The translations under genes and the position numbers were made by a program. From assembly GCA_964498125.1 (NCBI GenBank), contig CAZCGE010000017.1:1-26384 (forward strand): 26,384 nucleotides of DNA, in the 5' to 3' direction. Positions within the stretch are counted from its first letter, which is position 1; every line of letters starts with the position of its first letter. The notes below the pieces were generated by a model. It was not told the DNA's origin. It did not search any database and worked only from the letters and a program-made list of their open reading frames with translations. This document shows, in pieces, positions 16,844 to 26,384 of this stretch. Source of the stretch: CAMDBL01 sp964498125. Its GTDB lineage: Bacteria > Pseudomonadota > Alphaproteobacteria > Rhizobiales > Hyphomicrobiaceae.

Positions 16844-17341
16844 ATGGCAAAGGGCCGCAGTGATCTCAACGGCAGTGTCGGCGACGACCACAGCGTGCGC
16901 CGGCCCAATCCAATCGATATTCACGTCGGCAGCCGCGTGCGGCTGCGGCGGATGATGCTGGGCATGAGCCAGGAGAAACTCGGCGAGAGCCTGGGCCTGA
17001 CCTTCCAGCAAGTGCAAAAATACGAAAAAGGCGTCAACCGGGTCGGTGCCAGCCGCTTGTTCGATCTGGCTCGCGTGCTCGGCGTCTCCGTGCAGTTCTT
17101 CTACGAGGAAGCGCCCTCGCACATGACACCAGGCTCGCTGCCAGCGGGCATGGCCGAGCGCGCGGCCGAGAGCTACGCGGCTGAGTTCCTGGGCAATCGG
17201 GACGGGCTCGAGCTGAACAAGGCGTTCGCCAAAATCACCGATGCAAAGATCCGGCGCTCCATCGTCGAGCTGGTTCGCTCGATCTCCGGCGAAGCGGAAA
17301 GCGCGGCAGATATGCGGGACTCCGGCAAGGCGATCCCTTGA
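16844..17341 (+). CDS. XRE-family helix-turn-helix transcriptional regulator
   Basis: A 165-residue DNA-binding regulator with one Cro/C1-type HTH (about 28-85); the core reads MSQEKLGESLGLTFQQVQKY and EKGVNRVG (41-68), followed by LARVLGVSVQFFYE. The C-terminal ~70 residues are helical and end in a conserved-looking IRRSIVELVRSIS. Orthologues sit between lnt and metK throughout alphaproteobacteria; rhizobial relatives (PraR type) repress quorum-sensing and attachment genes, but that role is only inferred here. The ATG at 16844 has CGAGG 7 nt upstream; the open frame extends 41 residues further upstream without family similarity. Its stop lies 69 bp before metK. Confidence 0.9.
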   Translation: MAKGRSDLNGSVGDDHSVRRPNPIDIHVGSRVRLRRMMLGMSQEKLGESLGLTFQQVQKYEKGVNRVGASRLFDLARVLGVSVQFFYEEAPSHMTPGSLPAGMAERAAESYAAEFLGNRDGLELNKAFAKITDAKIRRSIVELVRSISGEAESAADMRDSGKAIP

Positions 17342-17410
17342 CCCCCTGTCGAAACGCTGCCAGAACCCGGCGAAATTGCCAGGAAGTCCAATCCAGCCAA
17401 GGGGGCCCAA

Positions 17411-18691
<1,281 letters not shown>

Positions 18692-18700
18692 TTTCTCGGC

Positions 18701-18772
18701 GTAGGTTGGGTTACGCGCGTCAATCGTCGTCGCATCCGGATGGAGACCGTCGGAGCGCGTAACCCAACCTAC
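18701..18772. repeat. Perfect 18-bp inverted repeat downstream of metK
   Basis: GTAGGTTGGGTTACGCGC (18701-18718) is exactly complementary to 18755-18772, with a 36-bp loop. No T-run follows, so although it could stop metK transcription it is better seen as one copy of a dispersed family. Closely related arms occur after infB (26111-26216). Repeats with a TAGG(T/G)TGGGTTA core are widespread in proteobacterial intergenic DNA. Confidence 0.85.
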
Positions 18773-18832
18773 ATGTGGCGCGTGGCCGCTGTCTGCTGAT
18801 ATGCTGCCAGGATGATCTGCGAAAGGCACATG

Positions 18833-19054
18833 ATGGCCATGAACCGCCCGATCGATCCGGCCAACCTCGAGCACCTTACAGTCACCGAGCGCCTGGAGCT
18901 GATCGAGGCACTATGGGCCTCTCTGGAAGGGCTTCCGGATGAAGCAATCCCGACGCCCGACTGGCATGTCAGGGAAACCGAGAAACGGCTGAGATCCTTC
19001 GATGAGGGAACTTCGGTCGGAGCGCCTTGGGAAGAGGTCCGGGCGCGCCTCTGA
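18833..19054 (+). CDS. Orphan addiction-module antitoxin-like protein
   Basis: A 73-residue acidic protein of the 'addiction module protein' family (TIGR02574/PF09720 type), recognisable by LTVTERLELIEALWASL followed by PDWHVRETEKRLRSFDEGTSVGAPWEEVRARL. Such proteins are normally followed at once by a RelE/ParE-type toxin. None is seen here: trmB begins 20 bp downstream and nothing similar lies upstream, so this copy appears solitary. The start at 18833 has AAAGG 6 nt upstream; ATGs at 18812, 18830 and 18839 are possible. It lies between the inverted repeat at 18701-18772 and trmB, which are otherwise adjacent to metK, suggesting local insertion. Confidence 0.75.
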   Translation: MAMNRPIDPANLEHLTVTERLELIEALWASLEGLPDEAIPTPDWHVRETEKRLRSFDEGTSVGAPWEEVRARL

Positions 19055-19073
19055 ATGACTGCAGCGGCCACAG

Positions 19074-19949
19074 ATGGCCATTCGCATCTGCTCACTATTC
19101 ATGAACCAACAAATCCCACCCCCGAGCGGTGAACGCGACCTGCGCTCGTTCGGGCGCCGGCGCGGTCGCAAGCTCAGCCCGCGCCAGGCCACCTTGATGG
19201 CCGAGCTGTTGCCGGCCGTGGCGATCGATCTGTCCCGACCGGCGCAATTTGACGGGCTGTTCGATGCGGCGATGCACGCGCTCGCCGGGGTCAGACCCTC
19301 CGATCTTGCCCGCCTCCGGCGGGACGGGTCCGACCCCATGCTCCTCCCGCGCACCTGCCAGAGGTCAGACCCTCCGATCTTGCCCGCCTCCGGCGGGACG
19401 GGTCAGACCCCGATCTCCGAGGTCTGGCTGGAAATCGGCTTCGGCGGCGGCGAGCACCTGATCTGGCAAGCGGAGCACAATGCGCACGTTGGCATCATCG
19501 GCTGCGAGCCGTTCGAGGACGGCGTGGTGAAGGTGTTGACCGCGATCGACGATAAGTGCTTGCGCAATATCTTACTGCTCCCGGATGATGCCCGGCCGTT
19601 GCTGCGCTGGCTGCCGCCCGCCTCGATCGCCCGCGCCTTCGTGTTGTTCCCCGATCCCTGGCCCAAGCGCAAGCACGTCAAGCGCCGTCTGGTCAATCCA
19701 AGCACGCTCGACCTGCTCGCGCGCGTCTTGAAACCCGGCGCCGAGCTCAGGATCGGCACCGACATCGGCGACTACGTGCGCACCTTGTTGATTGCGATCC
19801 ACGCGCATCCGGCGTTTGCTTGGGGGGCCGCCTCGCCGCGGGACTGGCGGCAGCGTCCGGCCGACTGGCCGCCCACGCGCTACGAGCAGAAGGCCATCCG
19901 TGAAGGCCGGCGCGGATATTTCTTCCGCTTCCAGCGTCGCGATACATAA
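19074..19949 (+). CDS. trmB: tRNA (guanine-N7)-methyltransferase TrmB with repeat-encoded insert
   Basis: A 291-residue SAM-dependent enzyme that makes m7G46 in tRNA. The N-terminal LRSFGRRRGRKLSPRQ is diagnostic for alphaproteobacterial TrmB. The SAM-binding motif is VWLEIGFGGGEHL, and FVLFPDPWPKRKHVKRR with RLVNPSTLD forms the catalytic/tRNA-binding region. Homologues are about 230-245 residues; the surplus lies mainly at residues ~72-113, encoded by two 49-bp palindromic repeats and their spacer (19287-19411). The insert starts after DAAMHALAG and ends immediately before ISEVWLEIG, so it lengthens a surface linker and leaves the Rossmann core intact. Whether the protein is active is unproven, but the frame is open throughout. 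The first Met (19074) or the one at 19101 may be used; neither has a strong ribosome-binding site. Confidence 0.9.
   Translation: MAIRICSLFMNQQIPPPSGERDLRSFGRRRGRKLSPRQATLMAELLPAVAIDLSRPAQFDGLFDAAMHALAGVRPSDLARLRRDGSDPMLLPRTCQRSDPPILPASGGTGQTPISEVWLEIGFGGGEHLIWQAEHNAHVGIIGCEPFEDGVVKVLTAIDDKCLRNILLLPDDARPLLRWLPPASIARAFVLFPDPWPKRKHVKRRLVNPSTLDLLARVLKPGAELRIGTDIGDYVRTLLIAIHAHPAFAWGAASPRDWRQRPADWPPTRYEQKAIREGRRGYFFRFQRRDT
19289..19337. repeat. 49-bp palindromic repeat, copy 1, inside trmB
   Basis: Begins GGTCAGACCC and ends GGGTCCGACCCC, with a central 6-bp stem CCCGCC-TCC-GGCGGG (19309-19323). It matches copy 2 at 48 of 49 positions. It is translated as (G)VRPSDLARLRRDGSDP. Confidence 0.9.
19363..19411. 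repeat. 49-bp palindromic repeat, copy 2, inside trmB
   Basis: Same sequence and orientation as copy 1 except one base (ending GGGTCAGACCCC); central stem at 19383-19397. The copies start 74 bp apart, which is not a multiple of three, so this copy is read in another frame, as RSDPPILPASGGTGQTP. The 25-bp spacer (19338-19362) is unrelated to the repeat. Confidence 0.9.
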
Positions 19950-19967
19950 AATTGCGACAAATTCCGC

Positions 19968-19996
19968 TTGCACGTCCTATCTCGTTCACGTAATCT
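19968..19996 (+). promoter_or_regulatory. Possible promoter of the rimP-nusA-infB operon
   Basis: TTGCAC (19968-19973), a 17-bp spacer and TAATCT (19991-19996). The -35 agrees with consensus at five positions, the -10 at three. It lies about 75-100 bp before rimP and upstream of a terminator-like hairpin, placing that hairpin within the transcript leader. Confidence 0.45.
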
Positions 19997-20027
19997 CGCC
20001 TTGCTCATGATCATCTCAACTTTGAGT

Positions 20028-20058
20028 GGGCCCCCCGGGGTCCGCTCTTTTTGTTTTT
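20028..20058 (+). terminator. Intrinsic terminator or leader attenuator before rimP
   Basis: GGGCCCC (20028-20034) can pair with GGGGTCC (20037-20043), including one G-U pair, followed by GCTC and a T-rich tract TTTTTGTTTTT (20048-20058). It could end trmB transcription 80 bp after the trmB stop, or act as a conditional terminator for the downstream operon, since a promoter-like pair precedes it. Confidence 0.65.
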
Positions 20059-20068
20059 GTGTGCAGTG

Positions 20069-20713
20069 ATGAGCCAATCGTCACGTTTAGGTACAAGGCC
20101 AACGCCAGTGCAGGCTGAAGGTGCGTCCGAAGCGCGGTTCGCGCTTGAATCTGGAAGAGCCGCCGAGCTGGCCGGCATCATCGAGCCCGTGCTCGATGGT
20201 TTGGGATTCCGTTTGGTGCGTGTGCAGATCACGGGTGGCGCGGCGGCGGCAGTGCTGCAGATCATGGCAGAGCGTCCCGACGGCACGATGTCGATCGACG
20301 ACTGCGAGACGATATCGCGTCAGCTTTCGCCGGTGCTGGACGTGGCCGACCCGATCGCGAGCAACTATCGGCTGGAGATTTCCTCGCCCGGCATCGACCG
20401 CCCGCTGGTCCGCCCGACGGATTTCGAGGTCTGGGCGGGGCACGAGGCCAAGGTCGAGCTCAAGGAGCTGATTGACGGCCGGCGGCGCTTTCGCGGCATC
20501 ATCGAAGGTTTCGAGAACGGCGAAGCGCTAATCGAGATCGAGGTCGAACCGCGGGGGCGCTGCGTCATTGGCCTGCCGTTCGGCTTGATCGCCGAGGCCA
20601 AGCTGGTGCTGACCGACGATCTCGTGCGCGAGTCGCTGCGAAGCGGGAAGAAGAAGGAAAGGGGTGCGCTGACGGATGGTTCCGTGGCGCCCGACGTAAC
20701 GGAGGACAAATAG
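20069..20713 (+). CDS. rimP: Ribosome maturation factor RimP
   Basis: A 214-residue RimP protein required for assembly of the 30S subunit. The N-terminal domain has the conserved IIEPVLDGLGFRLVRVQ and TMSIDDCETISRQLSPVLD, then the family hallmark YRLEISSPGIDRPL. The C-terminal SH3-like domain holds the WAGHEAKVEL strand and a GRRRFRGIIEG turn. The tail after LVLTDDLVRESL is charged and variable. The ATG at 20069 gives the usual N-terminus; the frame opens 18 bp earlier inside the T-tract of the terminator, which is unlikely. The stop is 2 bp from the nusA start, and the nusA ribosome-binding site GGAGG (20701-20705) lies in the last rimP codons, so the genes are coupled. Confidence 0.93.
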   Translation: MSQSSRLGTRPTPVQAEGASEARFALESGRAAELAGIIEPVLDGLGFRLVRVQITGGAAAAVLQIMAERPDGTMSIDDCETISRQLSPVLDVADPIASNYRLEISSPGIDRPLVRPTDFEVWAGHEAKVELKELIDGRRRFRGIIEGFENGEALIEIEVEPRGRCVIGLPFGLIAEAKLVLTDDLVRESLRSGKKKERGALTDGSVAPDVTEDK

Positions 20714-20715
20714 TC

Positions 20716-22371
20716 ATGGCGATTGCCGGCGTCAGCGCCAACAGGCTCGAGCTATTGCAGATCGCGGACGCGGTCGCGCGCGAGAAGACGATCGACAGGA
20801 AGATCGTCATCCAGGCCATGGAAGACGCGATCCAGAAGGCGGCGAAATCGCGCTATGGCGCGGAGAACGATATTCGCTGCGAGATCGATCCCAAGTCCGG
20901 GGAGACCAAGCTGATCCGTGTCCTGACGGTGGTGGAGGCCGTCGAGAACGACTCGACGCAAATTCAGCTTGCCGATGCCCGCCGCCGCAACGCCGCCGCC
21001 AATGTCGGCGACATGATCACCGAGGCTTTGCCGCCCCTGGATTTCGGCCGCGTCGCCGCACAGAATGCCAAACAGGTCATCGTGCAGAAAGTGCGCGAGG
21101 CCGAGCGCGAGCGCCAGTTCGGCGAGTTCAAGGACCGCATCAGCGAGATCATCAACGGCACGGTCAAGCGCGTCGAATATGGCAATGTCATCGTCGACCT
21201 CGGCCGCGCGGAGGGCATCATCCGCCGCGACGAGATGATCCCGCGTGAGGCTGTTCGCTACGGCGACCGCGTGCGCGCCTATATCTACGACGTGCGCCGC
21301 GAACAGCGCGGGCCGCAGATTTTCCTGTCGCGCGCCAAGCCGGAGTTCATGGCCCGGTTGTTCGCCCAGGAAGTGCCGGAGATTTACGACAACGTCGTCG
21401 AGATCAAGTCCGTGGCGCGTGACCCTGGTTCCCGCGCCAAGATCGCCGTCATTTCCAAGGACAGCTCCATCGATCCCGTCGGCGCCTGCGTCGGCATGCG
21501 CGGCGCGCGCGTGCAGGCGGTGGTGGCCGAGTTGCAGGGCGAGAAGATCGATATCATCCAGTGGAACCCCGATGCGGCCACCTTCATCGTCAATGCGCTG
21601 GCGCCGGCCGAGGTCAGCAAGGTCGTGCTCGACGAGGACACCAACCGCATCGAGGTCGTTGTGCCTGAAAGCCAGCTGTCGCTGGCCATTGGCCGGCGTG
21701 GCCAGAACGTGCGACTTGCCTCTCAGCTCACCGGCTGGGACATCGACATCCTGACCGAGCAGGAGGAGTCGGAGCGGCGTCAGAAGGAATTCGCGGAGCG
21801 CTCGCAACTGCTCATGGAAGCACTCGATGTCGACGAAGTCATCGCTCAGCTCCTTGTCACCGAAGGTTTCTCGTCGGTCGAGGAAGTTGCGTTCGTCGAT
21901 CTCAGCGAGATCGCGCATATCGAAGGCTTCGACGAAAACACGGCGAGCGAGATCCAGACCCGGGCGCGCGAATATCTGGAGAAGATCGAATCGGAGCGCG
22001 ATGCAAAGCGTAAGGAACTCGGTGTGGCCGATGAATTGGCGCAAGTTGCCGGCGTGACGACGGCCATGCTGGTCGCGTTCGGCGAGAACGGTGTCAAGAC
22101 GCTGGAGGATCTGGCCGATTGCGCCACCGACGACTTGACGGGCTGGGTCGAGCGCAAGCGCGAGAAGGATGCCGAGCCGGTCAAGCACAAGGGCATCCTC
22201 GAGTCCTTCGAGTCCAGCCGCAAGGACGCCGAGGATATGATCATGTCCGCGCGCGTATTGGCGGGCTGGATCAAGGCCGAAGACTTGTTGCCGGCCGAGA
22301 CGGCAGCTGCGGAAGGCGACGGCGAGGCAGACCTGGATGGCGCCGCCGCGGCGCCAGGCCCGGCGGCCTGA
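20716..22371 (+). CDS. nusA: Transcription termination/antitermination factor NusA
   Basis: A 551-residue RNA-polymerase-associated factor controlling pausing, termination and rRNA antitermination. The N-terminal polymerase-binding domain starts NRLELLQIADAVAREKTIDR. The S1 domain (about 145-205) includes GTVKRVEYGNVIVDLGRAEG. Two KH domains follow (about 230-350; GACVGMRGARVQAVVAELQG and SLAIGRRGQNVRLASQL). The C-terminus carries two helix-hairpin-helix acidic modules (about 370-500; VDEVIAQLLVTEGFSSVEEV and VTTAMLVAFGENGVKTLEDL) and an Ala/acid-rich tail. The ribosome-binding site GGAGG is 10 nt upstream. Second gene of the rimP-nusA-ylxR-infB operon. Confidence 0.96.
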   Translation: MAIAGVSANRLELLQIADAVAREKTIDRKIVIQAMEDAIQKAAKSRYGAENDIRCEIDPKSGETKLIRVLTVVEAVENDSTQIQLADARRRNAAANVGDMITEALPPLDFGRVAAQNAKQVIVQKVREAERERQFGEFKDRISEIINGTVKRVEYGNVIVDLGRAEGIIRRDEMIPREAVRYGDRVRAYIYDVRREQRGPQIFLSRAKPEFMARLFAQEVPEIYDNVVEIKSVARDPGSRAKIAVISKDSSIDPVGACVGMRGARVQAVVAELQGEKIDIIQWNPDAATFIVNALAPAEVSKVVLDEDTNRIEVVVPESQLSLAIGRRGQNVRLASQLTGWDIDILTEQEESERRQKEFAERSQLLMEALDVDEVIAQLLVTEGFSSVEEVAFVDLSEIAHIEGFDENTASEIQTRAREYLEKIESERDAKRKELGVADELAQVAGVTTAMLVAFGENGVKTLEDLADCATDDLTGWVERKREKDAEPVKHKGILESFESSRKDAEDMIMSARVLAGWIKAEDLLPAETAAAEGDGEADLDGAAAAPGPAA

Positions 22372-22405
22372 GGCGGACAATCGATGCGGAGGCAAGACGT
22401 CCACG

Positions 22406-23050
22406 GTGTCGAGCGGACGGCCAGATCAGGGTCTGGAGGAGACGGAGGGCGAGGGCACGCTCCGGCTCTGCATTGCCACGCGCGCGGAACTGCCGCCTGA
22501 GGCGCTCATTCGCTTCGTCTTGGCGCCGGACGGCACGATCGTGCCGGACCTGGCGCGCCGCTTGCCTGGTCGCGGCGTCTGGGTCACAGCGACACGCGAT
22601 GCCGTCATCGCCGCCATCAAGGCCAAGGCGTTTGCCAAGAGCCTGAAACAGCAGGTCTTGGTGCCGCCTGACCTTGCCGAGCGCATTGAAGGCCTGCTGG
22701 TCAAACGCGTAATGGAGGCCATATCGCTCGCCAACAAGGCTGGCGAGCTGATCACTGGATTTACCAAGGTCGAAGCGTTGCTGGCTTCGGGCGAGGCATC
22801 GGCGCTATTGCACGGGTCGGATGCCGCCGCGGATGGTCGCCTCAAGCTTGATCGCAAACATGCCGCGGTCGCGCAAGATCGCGGCAAAGTGGCGGTTGTC
22901 CTCGATGCTCTGAGCATCGGCGAATTGAGCTTGGCCATCGGCCGGGAAAATGTGGTACATGCTGCCCTTAGACAGGGCGGAGCCGCCCGCAGAGTGGTGA
23001 CTGTGGCCGAGCGCTTGATGCGCTACCGGTCGGGCAGTTGCATATCCTAG
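22406..23050 (+). CDS. YlxR-type RNA-binding protein (DUF448 plus L7Ae-like domain)
   Basis: A 214-residue protein joining an N-terminal DUF448/YlxR domain (about 18-90) to a C-terminal L7Ae-like domain (about 105-200), the usual alphaproteobacterial fusion. The YlxR part shows LCIATRAELPPEALIRFVLA followed by PDGTIVPDLARRLPGRGVWV. The L7Ae part starts AISLANKAGELITGFTKVEA and ends ELSLAIGRENVVHAAL. YlxR family members bind RNA and influence RNase P or transcription in other bacteria; the exact role here is inferred. The GTG at 22406 was chosen because the ATG-initiated frame from 22337 runs through the nusA end with Arg-rich sequence; GGAGG lies 13 nt upstream, rather distant. Confidence 0.88.
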   Translation: MSSGRPDQGLEETEGEGTLRLCIATRAELPPEALIRFVLAPDGTIVPDLARRLPGRGVWVTATRDAVIAAIKAKAFAKSLKQQVLVPPDLAERIEGLLVKRVMEAISLANKAGELITGFTKVEALLASGEASALLHGSDAAADGRLKLDRKHAAVAQDRGKVAVVLDALSIGELSLAIGRENVVHAALRQGGAARRVVTVAERLMRYRSGSCIS

Positions 23051-23096
23051 AGGCAGAAATTGCCTCTGTTAATCGAGAGTTTGAGACGGAAAACGC

Positions 23097-26021
<2,925 letters not shown>

Positions 26022-26039
26022 ACGCTCACGGCTGCTGAT

Positions 26040-26058
26040 CCGCGCGCTGAGCGCGCGG
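26040..26058 (+). terminator. GC hairpin after infB (possible terminator)
   Basis: CCGCGCGC (26040-26047), loop TGA, GCGCGCGG (26051-26058): a perfect 8-bp stem 19 bp past the infB stop. A second stem CGGCGC/GCGCCG follows at 26075-26088. Neither has a T-run, so factor-independent termination would be weak. Confidence 0.4.
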
Positions 26059-26110
26059 GCAGCCTCCGCGAGGGCGGCGCTTGCGCCGGGCCGCGGTCAC
26101 GGCCTCAGGC

Positions 26111-26216
26111 GTAGGCTGGGTTAGGGCGCCCATCCGCACGCACAATGCTCACCCCATACACGCGCCCGTAACCCAGCATCTTTTTCGCGACCGGTATGCT
26201 GGGTTACGCGCGGGTC
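26111..26216. repeat. Cluster of three GGGTTA-type repeat arms
   Basis: Arm A (26111-26129) reads GTAGGCTGGGTTAGGGCGC. Arm B (26162-26179) is its approximate complement, GCGCCCGTAACCCAGCAT. Arm C (26196-26216) begins ATGCTGGGTTACGCGCG. B and C form a perfect 13-bp inverted repeat (26167-26179 with 26196-26208) around a 16-bp loop. The arms match those at 18701-18772, so both loci carry one repeat family; this one looks like two elements or a rearranged one. Confidence 0.8.
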
Positions 26217-26251
26217 GTAGCGGGCGTATTCACCGGTACATCCGGGCCGCG

Positions 26252-26383
26252 CTAATTGTACTGTGTCATAAGTTCCGGCGTTGAGGGTTCGTGTCGCTTG
26301 ATCTCCCACAGCAGAGGCAGCGCGACAGGGTCGCGACGAGGCCGACGTTGAGTCGCCGTCGCATCGTTGCGATCGAGTTGGGG
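26252..26383 (-). CDS. Possible 3' end of a minus-strand gene cut by the window edge
   Basis: On the minus strand one frame is open from the window edge to a TAG at 26252-26254, about 43 codons, ending in VALPLLWEIKRHEPSTPEL and MTQYN. The composition is protein-like and the stop falls just outside the repeat cluster, which fits a convergent gene ending here. I do not recognise the family, and 43 open codons in GC-rich DNA can occur by chance. Confidence 0.25.
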   Translation of the reverse strand, partial: PQLDRNDATATQRRPRRDPVALPLLWEIKRHEPSTPELMTQYN

Positions 26384-26384
26384 A

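Larger units (their letters stand above)
26022..26384. other. Repeat-rich region after infB
   Basis: No rbfA-like start or other confident gene appears on the + strand. The stretch holds two GC hairpins just after infB, a cluster of three related repeat arms (26111-26216) and, at the right edge, a possible partial minus-strand frame. Confidence 0.55.

Noticed and set aside
17342..17410. Known SAM riboswitch (SAM-II, SAM-V or SAM/SAH) before metK
   Set aside because: The 69-nt spacer does not show the conserved cores I know for these classes; only a simple complementarity to the ribosome-binding site remains, reported as a low-interest finding.
20752..22404. Minus-strand open frame of 550 codons across nusA
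   Set aside because: A mirror of nusA codon bias; His/Asp/Leu-rich low-information translation, no ribosome-binding site and no motif.

Overview
The window reads as a chromosomal segment of a high-GC alphaproteobacterium, probably Rhodospirillales/Reyranella-like or a relative. The assignment rests on gene order. Positions 6623 to 26021 carry, all on the + strand, the housekeeping run tsaB-rimI-fur-plsC-miaB-phoH-(insert)-ybeY-corC-lnt-xre-metK-(antitoxin)-trmB-rimP-nusA-ylxR-infB, which is the conserved alphaproteobacterial arrangement. No CRISPR array, rRNA or tRNA was seen, and there is no intact insertion sequence.

Left part (1-6042): a minus-strand set of four genes. A small outer-membrane autotransporter-type barrel (4385-5605) is followed by two different secreted caspase-fold proteases (3197-4234 and 1411-3171) and an ACMSD-like amidohydrolase (308-1330). 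A divergent 437-bp spacer with two strong hairpins separates them from a CoxG-like SRPBCC protein (6043-6579).

Core part (6623-20000): the products act in tRNA modification (TsaB, MiaB, MetK as SAM supplier, TrmB), ribosome and rRNA maturation (RimI, YbeY, PhoH), envelope lipid and lipoprotein synthesis (PlsC, CorC-like protein, Lnt) and regulation (Fur/Mur, an XRE-type regulator). Two accessory genes interrupt the order. One is a solitary BRO-N/antirepressor-like gene with its own consensus-like promoter, between phoH and ybeY (12056-13123). The other is a toxin-less addiction-module antitoxin between metK and trmB (18833-19054).

Right part (20001-26021): the rimP-nusA-ylxR-infB transcription/translation operon, preceded by a promoter-like pair and a terminator-like hairpin that could act as a leader attenuator. 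After infB comes repeat-rich DNA rather than a recognisable rbfA.

The most unusual feature is palindromic repeat DNA that has entered protein-coding sequence. Two near-identical 49-bp elements sit inside the trmB reading frame and are read in two different frames, adding about 42 residues just before the SAM-binding motif. A nested inverted-repeat element supplies the last ~19 codons and stop of lnt. Other inverted repeats lie at 5767-5858, 9251-9329, 18701-18772 and 26111-26216, the last two sharing one repeat family.
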